Positions 47,695-60,648 of a DNA stretch of 64,000 bases are shown one piece after another. Each line of letters opens with the position of its first letter. Positions within the stretch are counted from its first letter, which is position 1. Origin of the DNA: Stenogyne calaminthoides (taxonomy: Eukaryota; Streptophyta; Magnoliopsida; Lamiales; Lamiaceae); NCBI GenBank assembly GCA_037126765.1, contig JBBCBC010000024.1:18573554-18637553 (forward strand), given 5' to 3'. A program made the translations under genes and the position numbers. The notes under the pieces are model-generated. The model was not told where the DNA came from, did not search any database, and was given only the letters and a program-made list of their open reading frames with translations.

Positions 47695-50600
47695 ATGGCA
47701 CATCTTGTTTCAAGACCGGGCCAAGGGAAAAAGTACTGCAACTTTGCATCGATGAAGAAGGACATCATTGATGAAAAATACGTAGTCTTCACCATCACCT
47801 CAGATCCGAAATCGCTGGAAATTCTGGAGTGCCTTCGAGAGTGTGGACTGGAACGATATTGCTCTACTCATCAGAACATCGTTCACACCCATGAAGCCCT
47901 GGAGTTTCTTTATAATCTGCAGAGGGATGAAGACAATGATGCTGACCTGATTTCTTCCGTTGGCGGAATGAAAGTTCGAGTGACGAATGACGATCTACAG
48001 AGGATATTCGGCCTAACTCGAGGAAGCATCAATCCAGAGACCTACACGACTGCTGTAGGAGAAAAGGAGTTTCTTGAAGCCTAACTGTTGAGACCAGCAA
48101 ACAAGGAGAACACGATGAATGTCAAAGCCTCCTATCTGAAGAAAAAGTATCGCCTTCTTCTTGAAATTGTTCAGAAGGTGATCATGTGCTCAACTTACAG
48201 CCTTGATGCGGTCACTTCTTATAAGATAAGTGTCATGGCTGCAATAATCAAGAAGGCTTCAGACATCGATTGGTTGGGTATGGTCAAAGCAAGACTGAGA
48301 AAAGACTCCGGGAAGTTCGAACTGACCCAGAGCAATGAAATGTGCTTATCTTCGAAGTGCTCATTCATACACAAAATCTCTATCATTCTGTCAGATAAGC
48401 TGCCACAGAATTATGAATGGAACGAGAATGGAGCAAAGATTTACCAAGACATGCACAAGGCCATACTGGGCAAAGATGAGCCCTACCCGGACAAGCTGAT
48501 GAGGATCCGACTCCTTATGTGCCCAAACCCAAGGGAGAAAAGAAAGGAAAAGATAAGGCATCTGCATCGTCTGAAGTGCAGGAAAAGGCCATTCCAGAGA
48601 AGAGGATGAAGAGGAAGGATCTGACCAAGAAACCAGATGCTCAGCGGAAACGTCAGAAGAGAGTCTCATCTCATCTGAAGACTGCTCCAAGTTCTACCAA
48701 GCTAGCTAGCAGAATGGAGGATCTGATGTAAGAAGAATCAGAAGAGGAGATAGCAGTCCGCTCTGAGCCAACTATCAGAGAAGTAAGGGAAGAGCAGATG
48801 ATCGCAGCAGAAGGAGAGAAATCTGTCAGAGGGACAGAAGTGGAGCAATCTGAGGAAGAATCACCATCTGATTCTCTGCCTCTAACCAAGATCTTCCAGA
48901 GAGAAAGATCGCCAATGCCCACTTCCAAATCACCATCACCATCTCCTCAAAAATCATCATCACCTCCCCACAAAACCTTCTCACCCTCACCCTCACCTAT
49001 CAGAACAACATCTCCCACACCACCAATCAATGAACCAGTTCAGGAAACTGAACACCCTCAACACGCTGAAAACGAACCTGAACTACAATCATCCTAATCC
49101 CCGATCCAGTCTCAAGAACCTGAGAGATCCGACAAACGTGTGTCAATCTCTCATAATCCCTTCAACACCAGAACAGTACTTGCTTCACCTGCTCCAGAGA
49201 GCCCCATCATAAGGATAATGAAGCAACAGATCAAAGAGTATCTCATTGGATCTATGCCCCGAATTGATCAACATCCCCGCATCCAAAGAACAGATAGAAG
49301 AAATAGTGTTACGGAGGGATATAAGATCAAGAGCATTGAAGAATTTCTCGATTCTAATGACAACTCGATCGATTTCTTTGTAGACTTGGAGTTGAAATGT
49401 CTACACAATCTTTGGGATTGAAAGTGTTGTTGAATTGGCATCAGACGATGATATCAGATGGCTGATTCACGAAAGGTTCTGAATTGCTGATAACAGGGAG
49501 GAAACCGTTCGACCTCCTACAATCATGAGGGAGTTGCCGATGAACCAAGAATGGGTGTTGCAGATGAGACCCAATTTGGCAAGGCTTCAATATCTCGAAA
49601 GCGGCATCGCTACGATGAGTTCCGATACCCTAGATCATCATACTCGGAAGATTCGGGGATGGGATCAAGACCGATTTGAAGAAAATTCGCAACCGCAAGA
49701 CCAAAGCATCTAATGAAGCGATTTGAAGATGAGCAAGCGTAAACTAGTTGACAAGAACGAAGTCACAGTCAAAGGGGATGCACAATGACATCCTTGTTTG
49801 AAGTAATGCAACTAGTATATCCTCTTGCTGAGAAGCTCAAGCTCCAATCTGACAAACTCACAGTTCAGACAGAGATGCTCAATCACACACAGGTACTTTT
49901 GGAGAGTGTCTGGGCATCCTTGACAAGACCAACAACCACTTGGATATGGGTTGGAAACTTTTTTCTAACTTCTACGAATCGAGCAAGACAGAAATCGAAA
50001 ATCGCTCTCGGATGCTTCTACATTTGCATCTTTCGCCACCACGCTCGATCACTCCTCTTGTTGTCGAGGAACTTCGAGAGAGGAGATCTCACGGCAAATT
50101 AATAGCTCTAGTTAGAAACAAACCTCAAGATGTCCAACCTCTTTGATGAAACCAAAAAGGGGGAAGGAAAAGAGTCTCAAGGAAAAGAGAATCAAAAAAA
50201 ATGGACAAACTCAAGAAAAAAGAGAACAAAGAGAAGGAAGAAAAAACTTGGAATCCAGACTCGCATACGCTTGGTAAAATTTTCATCTCTACCAAAAACC
50301 ATTGTATCGACTTGCCAAATCACTCCATCTACCGATCTCGTTCTTTGAATGAAAGAAACCGTGGAGCAACACAAAGAAAGAGATCATTTTGATGAAGTTC
50401 CAAAACAGTAAAAGTTCTCTTCGTGAGGTTATTCTTTCCCGAGTCGACAAGATTGAAGACTTCTCTTCGTCCGCTTCGTAAAAAAAATGGAAATCGGTGG
50501 ATCGTGCCAAGAGCCTTGAACTTTATAGCTAAGAAATTAGTCCAAGAAGAAGAACAAGATGAACTGAGAGCGGACTCGAGGAGGAAGAAAGGCAAAGGCA

Positions 50601-51377
50601 AGATGATGAAAGCAATCTGAAGATCGAGAGAACTTATGGGATGAACAATTATTCTCCACCAAAGCGGATGACTCTTCATTGAACAAGTTCAAGAGCGATC
50701 CCATAAGACAGAGAATAAGAGAGGTCGCAATCAAGAAGCGGTAGGTTAGCAGAGGCTAAGGGATCGAACATCGCTTGTATCCGGCGAAAAGGAAGAACGG
50801 TGCAGAAGAGGAGATTGCTTGGGAAAAGAATGCCCTTCCGCACCTATTAAAGGCATCCTTCACGTCGCATGCACGGCAAGATTTGCTTCGAGAATGGGAT
50901 CGAGATAAAACTAGGAGAATGGTTATGTAGCGCCTACATCCCGGAGAAGATTCCAATTCATCAAGATCGATCGAAATGATGATGAATTCGAACTAGTTAG
51001 AAACAAAGTATCCAGACTTCTACCGATAAAGATGAAAGAAGGCAAGATCATGTCACTTATACCGTTTTCTCGAAGCTCCACCCTTTGAACCACTCCTTCC
51101 ACCTTTGAGTCCGACAACAAGCTAGATCCCTGTTAAATTCAAGAATATCTACTATGGACTTGGATTTGAAAAATGTTACATCAGGAATCCATAGTAAAGA
51201 AGAGCTGGACAAACTAATGCAAAGGATGTACAAGATGTTTGGCATCCCCAAAGAATCGCAAATGTTCAAGTACACCATCTGGAAGAAGACAACTTGGAAT
51301 CGGTTGATAGGTTTACGCTTTTCATGTATACTACAATGCACACACCTATCTCAAATGAAATTTTCCATCTCAGTATG
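47695..51377 (+). pseudogene. ORF3 of element C: extra ORF between pol and 3' LTR
   Basis: It starts at 47695 (MAHLVSRPGQGKKYC). One frame runs to 48609 with a single stop at 48082-48084, and a second frame continues 48519-49421 with stops only at 48729 and about 49095. One frameshift and three stops thus separate about 575 codons. Order: an N-terminal domain (GGMKVRVTNDDLQRIFGL), a second globular block (LKKKYRLLLEIVQKVIMC, IDWLGMVKARL, KISIILSDKLP), a basic run (KRMKRKDLTKK), an acidic stretch, a Ser/Pro-rich stretch (48900-49030) and a further domain. Frames decay after 49430. Family unknown; the first block recalls N-termini of plant transposon-encoded hypothetical proteins, not checked. 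Confidence 0.65.
50153..50167 (+). promoter_or_regulatory. Internal polypurine-tract-like motif (element C)
   Basis: caaaaagggggaagg within ttgatgaaacc context is the same motif as at 35723 in B, 1.35 kb before the LTR. Confidence 0.6.
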
Positions 51378-51497
51378 ATTCTAAGACAACATCTCATTGT
51401 CTTCGGGGGTTTGTCTTTCCTTTTGCATCATCTACATTTCCATTCATGGTATCTTTTCGCTTTTCAAAATTAAGTATGGTTAAGTGTTTTGGTTCCA

Positions 51498-51514
51498 TCA
51501 AAAAGGGGGGAAAT
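51498..51514 (+). promoter_or_regulatory. Polypurine tract of element C
   Basis: tcaaaaaggggggaaat abuts the 3' LTR start TGTTGGG. Confidence 0.85.
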
Positions 51515-51993
51515 TGTTGGGAAATCAGAATTTAGTTTTGATGGAAGTTCCAAAAAAAAGGTTGTAATAGGACCAATCAAACTGTTAATTTATTTCGATG
51601 ACTTAGAATCGATTAAGATGACCAAATTGAAATGTATAGATTAGTTTTAGTAAAAGATAGGTCACATATTGAGGAGAACTTAATATGTATAGGTCGAATG
51701 TCAACTTAACCTAACTCGGATGACCCAACTATGAAATCTTTTGTTTATTAGGTAGGTCGGAGATGATCAAAGACTAAGCACAAATCGAGCATACAAGAAG
51801 TCGAAACTGATCGGTGAAGACAAGAAGACAAATCAAAGACTTGGATGAACTCCGAAGACTCGATGGACATGAAGAACCTCAAGACTCGGTATATAGCCTC
51901 AAGACTCGATAAACTTTGTTCAAGACTTTTGATTGTTGTTCTTCCAACATAGTGCAGCAAAGACATCCAAGATCAAAAGACCACGAAGACCTA
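51515..51993 (+). repeat. 3' LTR of element C, left part
   Basis: It matches 22917-23390 and ends in the target duplication accta (51989-51993), where element B' begins. The LTR resumes at 62231 (duplication repeated at 62226-62230). Confidence 0.85.
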
Positions 51994-52972
51994 TGTAGGT
52001 CCCGAACGGGTTTGTGAATTTCTTTAAGTCTAGAGGGGAGGGGATGAATAGACTTCAAAACTTTTTTATGTTAACCGCAGATCGCATTGATCGACCTTCG
52101 CTGAGGGCGAGCAAATTTGTCTTCGATCGAGTTATACATATTGAGGTTCCCTCAACCGCGACTTCTTATTCTATTACATCGCTTGTTAGATAATAAATAA
52201 ACTTACTAATCGCTGAAAGGCGACAGTTCGGTAACTATCGGTTTAAAAAACGATGTGTGATAAATAAACAATGAAGAGAACTTAAGTTTTACCCGAAAAA
52301 AACCATTTTTTTTTGATAAATCGATTCCAAAGTTAGTGTTTTAACCATTGATCTGAAGTGTCAAAATCTTGATCGAATCGTATGCATTTTGCTTGGTGCT
52401 TAAAGAGATCTCAACTTAGAATATGTATTTGTCTTGTAGCTTTAAAGGTTGTGTGCAATTGTGTAGACATTCATCATTAATCAAAGCGGTAAAGGCACAC
52501 AAGATTTATAGTGGTTCGACAAACCAACATCCCACGTCCACTCTTCCCTATCACAAGGGCACCAACTTAACCAACCGAACTTAGTTTTATGTGTTAGTTC
52601 AACAAAAGACAATCGACCCTTTTTTCGCTTTACGAATTCCAGGGTTTTGATATCGCATATTTAAGGAGTTCTCACTTTCAACCGATCCCGAAATCGGGAA
52701 CTAGAAACCCTAGTCTCGAATCTTGCTAAACAACTTAACCTAACTTGGGTTTGGATAAGATTGTTTTAGTTCCAACTATGAAATCTTTTCTAGTGTTTAA
52801 GGTAGCCTATCATCCTAGATGAAAAAGATTTCTATGCTAAGAACTTATGGGATGAACACTTAATAAAATAATCTTCTTGATCATCGTTCTTCGATTCATC
52901 AAATAAATCGATAATTGCTTTGAGCTTCTTGATTGTTCGGAGGTTTTCATCAAAATCCGTTTCACTTGAAGT
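51994..52972 (-). repeat. Truncated 3' LTR of element B'
   Basis: It matches 60649-61460 and stops at cacttgaagt (52963-52972), shared with the internal region (compare 32830-32845 in B). The TATA-containing upstream part of the LTR is missing. Confidence 0.85.
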
Positions 52973-54689
52973 TGATTCCACTTGTTGATCTTAGTTTTCC
53001 GCCTAAACCTTATAATTTCCCAAACCTTTTGGTTCTTTTCAACTAATCTGTTTCATTTTGTGTCCGATTTTCCTTCGATCCTCCTCGATCGGTTGAAGTT
53101 CCCCTTCAACTAATATTTATGTTTTCTCATAGACCGATATATCCGATTTGTTGAGGTTTCAAGTTCAACTCGATCTTCCTTATCCGAGGTCGGGCCAGAT
53201 GTAATCGATTTTGGTTGACCTAATCGATTCTTCTCGAATCAAGCCAATTCTTGGGATAAGTGTTACCGCCAAAACTTAGTCTAGAATAGTAGTCTCTATT
53301 CCCTAAGTTGGCGCGATTTGACATCTTTTTAATTATTATCTCAGATATCTTGATATGTCAATCCGTAGTAAATTTATCCAATTATCGATCGCGTGATTTC
53401 TACATCATCCTTGTGATGCAAATTTCTCTAAAAGGCTTTTTGAAATCAAATTTGCATTTGCACCTTTGCTTGGCCTCTATAAATTGGACCAATGTTTTTA
53501 CACAACATAACCCATTCACCATACTTATCTTCTTTGTAAAAACATGCATTCTCGGTGAACCCTTATTTCCTGAAAACTTCCTAAACACCTTTACCCCTTT
53601 TTCAATGATTTCAAATTTCTCAAATCAACCCCGTGTGTCCTTTATCACCTGTTTTTTAATGTAAGTCATCAAAGATTTCACATACAATTGTTGCTAAGCT
53701 TCTCTACCACCATGGCGGGCGGTTCTCTGTCGTCGAAATCGAGAAGACACTTCGCTTTGGTTAACGTTGAACCTTATTTCATTTTTCCTCTCCCCTCCAA
53801 ATGGTAACAAGTATGCACCTTGTGTGTCTATCGTTATGACGTAACCAAAGATCAACAGACTCGGTCGATATAAAACATGAGTTTGATATACGGTCTTTAT
53901 CGAAAAGATTACAATGACGGTGATCTTCGTATATCAACTCAATTTTTTTCATGCAACACATGTGCCCATAAGGTCTTTGAACCAATTTCTTGCACATGTG
54001 CTCCATTTAACAATTTGGAGAGTCCATTGACTTGGTCTAAGGGCTCTGGCTTAGAAATCCTATCAACGCCGCTCTCGCTCCAATTTGGTTTTAGCTTCCA
54101 TTTAGCTTTTAGGATTTCTTTAAAAGCCTCTCTCACCCTTGTTAAGTGGGGAAAAATGAGAGCATCGATTTAAAATCTCTCTCTTCCCCTTTCTCTTCTT
54201 GGGTTAGGATGAGGGTTTAGGGTTATAGGTTTAGGGTTTTTCGGTTATGACTTATGTCTTGACCTCCTCCCATAGGGTCCTTTATACTTGTAACTTGTAA
54301 TGTAATCTCACCTTCGGGTCTTTATCAATGAAAAGTTCTATTATTCCATTGTTGTGTAAATTCTCTTTTTTTCTTATGCGATTGTAGACTTTAATCTGTG
54401 AATCTTGCTTGTTGAATATCATTAAATCGACTTACAAAAGATGTAAAATAACCCAACCGATTTAATCGATATTCCTTTTAAATTGAGCGTTTTTTTTAAT
54501 CGATAAACCTTAAACCGATCGGTTCCTTGGTGATCTTACCGATCGATTGAGATACCAAACTCAACTGATTCCTTTCAACCTTGGTTAGTCTCTTAACCAA
54601 ATTGGTTCTCGAGAACAATCCATCAAGCATTTTAGGTGCTTTTTCTCCAAGATCCGAAGCCCTAGCTCATTACACAATTCTCTGAATCG
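52973..54689. other. Non-coding region of element B' with the antisense unit
   Basis: This is the reverse complement of 31141-32850 in B. It carries no sense ORF and contains the plus-strand unit at 53477-54335. Confidence 0.7.
53477..54335 (+). other. Conserved antisense unit of element B' (on the plus strand here)
   Basis: TATA box ctataaatt lies at 53477-53485. Peptide pieces ISHTIVAKLLYHHGG and MHLVCLSL fall in different frames, so the frame is damaged. Three TTTAGGG-type motifs lie at about 54201-54241, and the tttatcaatgaaaag end at 54321-54335. It persists in this element although ORF3 was lost. Confidence 0.45.
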
Positions 54690-56699
54690 ATCTCTCGGCT
54701 AGTGGCTTGGTTAGAATATCGACTTTTTACACAAATCGCCAGAATCTTTTCCATTCGATATTCTTCTTTTCAACATGATCTCTTATAAAATGGTGTCTCG
54801 ACATCCACATGCTTGCATCTTGTATGTAGAAACGATTTAAAGTGATTGCAATAGCACTTATTATCGGTGTCACGTAATATAGGTACATTCTTAGCTACGA
54901 TGTTATAATCCCTCACCACCGACTAAGCCAGAAAGCGGTTGGGAGCAAATGAAATTTCCTGCAGACCATATATTCTCGCTTCAAAGAGTAGATGTCGAAT
55001 CGATGTCCGCTTTTTGAAAACCACGAGATCGGTTTTTACTTCCTAAAAATCGACATGTTCCCGAGGTTGACTTCCTCACAATCTTGCAACCTCCATAATC
55101 GTAATCGAATACCCACTAAGCTCTAAATTATCATCTCGATGGGTAAAATAAACCAAGGTTTATCGTCCCCTTCAGATACTTAAGAATCCGCTTAGTCGCT
55201 TCTAGGTGGCTTTGCATTGGATTTGCTCGAAATCGCACATACACCTACCGCAAAGGTGATATCCGGTCCGCTTTGCAAATGAAGTATATAGTAGAGATCC
55301 AATGAGAGCCCTATATTCTTTTTTGATTTGTTTTCGACCATCCTCATCTCGGATCCATCTTGAATCCAAATCATCATAGGAATTTTGGTTTCCTTGCAAT
55401 TTTGAACTCCAAACTTAGCCAATAAATTCCTAGTGTACTTTGCTTGGCGGATGAATATCCCTTACGCACTTTGCTTCACCGAGACCCGTAGTAATTCATC
55501 CGTCCCCATCATGGACATCTCGAACTTCCCTTGCATCGGTTCTTTGAATCTTTCACATAGACTCTTGTTAGGAGATCCAAGATGATGTCGCCCACGTGAT
55601 CCTGAACCATCGAATATCTTCTCCATCTTCTATTCGAATAGGGTTACGTCCATTGCCCTTTAGTGAACCCACCGTCGATCAAGAACCGAGAGAGTGTATC
55701 ATACCAAGCTCGAGGAGCTTGTTTCGAACCATAAAGTGCTTTTCTTAAATGGTACACTTGGTTGTTCTTTTTTTTTCGCTCGGAGGTTGTTAAACATAAA
55801 CTTCCTCTCTTTAGTACCCCGCTTAAAAATGCACTCTTTACATCCATCGATACACAATGAACCCTCTCGTGGGAAGCATATGCGTAAAACGGCCCGAATG
55901 GCTTTAGGTGAGCGGCCGGTGCAAAGGTCTCTCGTCATAATCAATTCCTTCTGATTGTGAATACCCCTTAGCAACAAGTCTTGCCTTATTTCTGGTGATG
56001 ACATTTTTCTCATCTCTCTTGTTCTTGAAAACCCACTTTGTGCCAATTACGTCTTGATGATTTGGTCTGTCTACCAGTTCCCAAACTTGATTTCTGTCGA
56101 ACTGTTCCAGCTCTTCCTGCATGGCTAGAATCCGACTTTTAGGTCTTGTAGAGCTTCCTCTATTGTTGTTGGTTCCTTCATAGACAAATAACAAAGAATA
56201 CATGGCACTTTCACCAATCGATGTCTAGTTTTAACTTTTATCGATGGGTCTCCGATGATCAAATCGGTTGGATGACCGGTTATCCGTGTCCTTCTGCTCG
56301 ATTTATACGTCGGTTTGGAGAACATCATTCATTTCTGATAAAGGTTCATTACTAGCGACTGGGAGTGGTGCAGAATTATGATCCACTTGATAAGAACATG
56401 TCTCAGCTGATGTTGGACTCATCATGTGTTGATGTCTATTCGTGGGAACTTCAGGTGTTCCCCCTGAACCGGATGGTTCGATTGATCTTATCTCGGTATG
56501 TCGACTTCTTCATCGACAGTTTTTTAGTACCTTAGGATCTGAATGATCCGGTGAATCAGCTAGATCCGGAATGTATCTTTATTACGGTTTCTGATTCTTT
56601 TTCCTTGATCATTAGCTGATCCATTTTCTGAGCATCAGGTACTAGTTGATCATGTACATCTTGTTCTGAGGCAAATTTCTCTTGTTCAGAAGATGCTTC
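54690..56699 (-). pseudogene. Reverse transcriptase-RNase H region of element B'
   Basis: Read on the minus strand: ILAMQEELEQFDRNQVWELV and DVIGTKWVFKNKRDEKNVIT (56203-55904), MDVKSAFLSGVL (55847), KALYGSKQAPRAWYDTLSRF, then the active-site segment near 55600, where the YVDD codons are frameshifted. Next come KYTRNLLAKFGVQNC (55440-55390) and RNase H pieces down to about 54690. The N-terminal half is well preserved and the rest heavily broken. Confidence 0.8.
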
Positions 56700-57964
56700 A
56701 TCAAAGACTACATGGGGTGTTTCTTCCACAAGTAGAGTTAAATGCATTGTAAACCCCGAAAGCCTTGCTAGATGAGGAATATCCTAAGAATATACCCTCA
56801 TCCGACTTGGCCTCAAAAGTCTTCAACCCGACTCTTCCCATTGTTGTGTATGAAACACTTACACCCAAAAAACATGGAAGTAAGAGACACGAGGTTTTAT
56901 GTCCTTCCATAGTTCATAGGGTGTTTTGTAGTGAGCCTTAGTCGAAGACATCATTACGAGTATGACATGCGATGTTGATTGCTTCGCTTTAGAAAACGGC
57001 TTGGTATTGCATGTTCAAATAACATCGTCGCGAAAGCTTCTTTGAGAGTTTTGTTCCTCCGCTTCGCTACTCCATTTTGTTGTGGCGCCCTTGCGGTGAT
57101 GTTTCATGTTGTATACCAAACTTAGAGCAAAAATCGATAATAAAAGAGTTCGAAATTATGTACCTTTATCTTAATCGATTTTTACTACAATCGACACCCT
57201 TCTCATTTTGTAATCTTTTTTAGCGGCTTCGGGTATCTTCGTTGTCGCCTCATTCTTCTTATGTAAGAATATAACCCGTAAACTTGGAATAGTCATCCAC
57301 GATTACAGATTATATTTTAAGTCCATTGAGACCGACCGTGTAATCGGTCCAAATAGATCCATATAAGCGGTGCGAGATTTCTGCTTTGATGCCGGTCCGG
57401 GAATTCCCTTGAATGAAGCTTTGACTGTTTTTCCCTTCCGCATGCGATACATGTCCGATCCTTTGAAAATACTTCATTCGGAAGTCCTTCCACTAGAGAC
57501 ATCCTTGTTATCTTATTAAGAGTTTTAAAGTTCGGATGGCTCATTCTTTTGTGCGAGCCAACCGCTACTTTTGGAACTCTTGACAATCGAGCATGCATTT
57601 CTTGGGCAATTGTTCCAATCACCGTAGATCGTCCCTTTCCTTGAACCGATTAGCAAAAAATCTGTTGAGTGGCTAGATTCTTGATAGTGCATTGGTCGGT
57701 CGAGAACTCAACACTTGAATCCGTTGTCGCAGAAATTGTGAAACCGATAATAGGTTGTGCTTCGGACCTTCGACATACTGAGACTCAGATTATTTGTACA
57801 TCATCATTTTCTAAGGTTACGAATCCTTTGGTATAACCAAAGTTATCATCACCGAAGAGTACACGCGGGCCTTTACGTTTCTATGTAAGAGCCGAGGAGA
57901 TGTTTGCTTCCAAATGTGTGCCTTGAGCATCCACTATCGATGTACCAGATAGTTGCTTGCACAC
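56700..57964 (-). pseudogene. Protease-integrase region of element B'
   Basis: Protease YIDSGCSRH is intact with DSG at 57930-57938. The integrase zinc module is open in 57622-57317 (HKRMSHPNFKTLNK, then a Cys pair as CIACGREKQ). The core shows DRLHGR in place of DLFGP and broken second-Asp sequence. The post-core segment is open at 56910-56701 (GIFLGYSSSSKAFGVYN) and ends VEETPHVVFDE near 56705. Confidence 0.8.
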
Positions 57965-60510
57965 CTCCTTTGTTGGCCAGACCCACGCGATCCTGCAGCC
58001 AAATCAGGCTTTAGGTACCCCTTTTGGATTGGGTCCTGAGGGGTTAGGATTAGTTTTGGGGATCCATACAAACAGAGCACTTCTATTGTGATCAGTTAGA
58101 TCAGAAGGCCTGATTTGTCTCCCATACCTATCAACATAATCATACGTCTCTTTATATGCTTTCTGATTAGTATGATTATTAGTGTGAACCTTGGATGACT
58201 TAGAAGACTTGGGATTTATCTTTTCTGTTTGTCTTCTTTTCATCCAGTGTGGTTCTGGTGCAGCAGCCCTAGATTTCTGATTATAGGGGTAGGTACGACT
58301 ACTACCATCAAAAGATTCATATCTTTTCGGCATAGGTGGTTTTTGCAGTTTACCTGAAGCATGCTTATTAGGCAGCTGACCTTGATTGGGTCTCAGATTG
58401 GACTTCCTTTTACGTGTTGTCTTTTTCGATTCTCGATCTGTTGATCGAGTTGAGGTCTCTTCGTAAGAACTGGGTTCTTCGATTTGATTCTCGGTGATGC
58501 TTTACCAGTTGGGGTCCATTTCTGTTCCCCTTCTGGTTAGGCACCTGCCTTACCTGCTCAACTGGTCCTTTTCCCTTATTAGATACATGTTTGGCTTTTG
58601 GTGTATCTTTTTCAGAAACTCGTCTGATTACACCTTTTTGGGATGAATCAGCCGGGGCTTTTGAGGATGTGGAAGGGTTCTCATACCCAAGTCCATTCTT
58701 GTTAATCATTGTTCGAAAATAGGTGTTCATGTCTTGAACGGTTTTAGATGATTTTGTAAAAACCTCTATTTTCTTACGCAGATTATCCTCAGATGATTTT
58801 AGACTTTCATGCTTTTGGAATAGCTCATCGAATTTTGCTTGCAGGATTTTGAAGTCATCAGCTTGCTATTTGTTAATTGCCAGCTGATCTTTGATCTGCT
58901 TCTCCTGATCAGAAGCTTTAACTTTCAGAATTTTAAATTCCTCGGTTGCCTTCGAGCGATTTATTGATTTAAGTTCGTGAGGCTTTACTGAGATCATTCT
59001 CTTTAGCAAGCTGATTATTTCTGGTCCTTAGCTTGTCATTTTCAGCTTCCACTATAGCATAAGTGTCTACTGCATTGGAGAGATCCTCAAGCAATTGCTC
59101 AGAGTAGAGCTGCAGGTCAATCTCCCCAGCAGGTGTGCTAATGATAGCGGTGTAAAGCGAACAAAGCGGGTTTGGAGGTTACCTCAGTTGGTCCTCCTTG
59201 GTCATCGAGCGTATCTCATCATCATCCAAGAGAATATCAGATCTTCATTTCCATAGAAGTCAACAACACTGCTGATCAGACAGAAATCTTCTACAGAGGA
59301 GTATCCAGAGTCCTCAGAGGGCAGATACGAATCGTCAATTCCTGACGTGTCAGCAACCATGGCTTTTCTGTCCCTGTACCGTTGCTCTCTTATGTTCCTC
59401 TTTTCTTCCCTTTCTCTTGGCGTCAGTCCAGGCGTCTCTGCCAGTAGTGACTGCTTCTCACAATTGAAGCACGCTCCTTGATCCACGGAACCTTTTTCTT
59501 CCGGGTGAATCACTCTTCTGTCGTATGATCTATCGGGTGATTTTCCTTTCGATAGTAGTCCGAGCTTCTTCATCATTTGGTTATCTCTTCTCTCATCATT
59601 TAGATTATCTCTTTTCCTTTCATCTCTGTGATCTCTCCGATCATCAGATCTGGTTCTTTCTGGAGATCTGTTGTCTGATCTCCTATCTCTTCCTCGGCTA
59701 TGTTGATAATCTTTATAGAATCTTCGATACTTACCCAGTTGAGTATTTGATTTCTCTAGTTTCCTGGTAAGCAGAGCGATCTGTTCTGCCTGACTTATGA
59801 TGTTTCCAATGGGCTCATTGGTCTTCAATCTGCTGCTGGTTGCCTTAAAAGCAACTGATTTGGAAGTTGAGGCTTCAGCGGGCACCTCATCTTCATCTGC
59901 TTGTCCTCTCTCAATTAAATCGAACTCGTGAGCTTTAAGGCTCAAGAACAAGCTACTTGGCTTCATTTTTGAAATGTCTTGGCAATCCTTGATTACCGTG
60001 ACCTTCATATCCCATTTCTTGGTGAGAGACCTTAAAATTTTGTAGTTGACATCTTTATCGGACATCTGTAGTTTATTGACATTGTAATTCTTCCATCGAA
60101 GTTCGTTGATGGTTTTCCTCATCTTCAATTTTTCGAACCATCAGAGGGCTTTTTTTATATGGTCATTTCCCTCGACTTCGCTTAGAGTATCCCACATTGC
60201 TTTCGCAGATTTGAGATCCTCCAATCTTTTCCTTGGTGACCTTATCCATTGTTTTCATGATAATATGCCTTTGATGATGGGTTCCTTTCCTCTGCATCCA
60301 TCAATGACTTTTTTCATCAAGACTTCCCGGCAAAATCGATCTCCTCCAACCTTGGACATATAATATATGATGATGGGTCCTCTTTCGATGACTTCCATCA
60401 TTCTCGCCACTTATCGAACCTATATGGTTGGACATATATATGGCCCAATCTGCATACTCATCGATTGAGAACTTCGGCAGATCATGATACATACCTGAGG
60501 TGTTATCCAT
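57965..60510 (-). pseudogene. gag and linker of element B'
   Basis: The start is MDNTSGMYHDLPKFSIDEY at 60510. The long open block 60128-59202 (about 300 codons) contains the UBN2-type core (SDKDVNYKILRSLTKKWD), LTRKLEKSNTQLGKYR, an Arg/Asp-rich segment and ACFNCEK, the first half of a zinc knuckle whose His and last Cys are lost through missing bases. RKAMVADTSG follows, as in element A. The linker (58730-58410) is basic, and 58333-58004 holds MPKRYESFDGSSRTYPYNQ and DRYGRQIRPS. This is the longest open gag block of the B/C group. Confidence 0.85.
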
Positions 60511-60634
60511 GCTTTGAGTGTTTTTGGAAAATGAATGAGTTTTAAGAAGGTTTTTCAAGATCAGTTCAGTCGACCACAAAGATTCTTCTTCAAGAATCGA
60601 TGATACACAAAGTCAGTGGTCTGTAGAACCAACT

Positions 60635-60646
60635 GCTCTGATACCA
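60635..60646 (-). promoter_or_regulatory. Primer-binding site of element B'
   Basis: The minus strand reads tggtatcagagc, identical to C, two bases inside the LTR. Confidence 0.9.
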
Positions 60647-60648
60647 CT

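Noticed and set aside
47695..49421. Envelope-like identity for ORF3
   Set aside because: The position fits, but no signal peptide or transmembrane segment is visible in the open frames.
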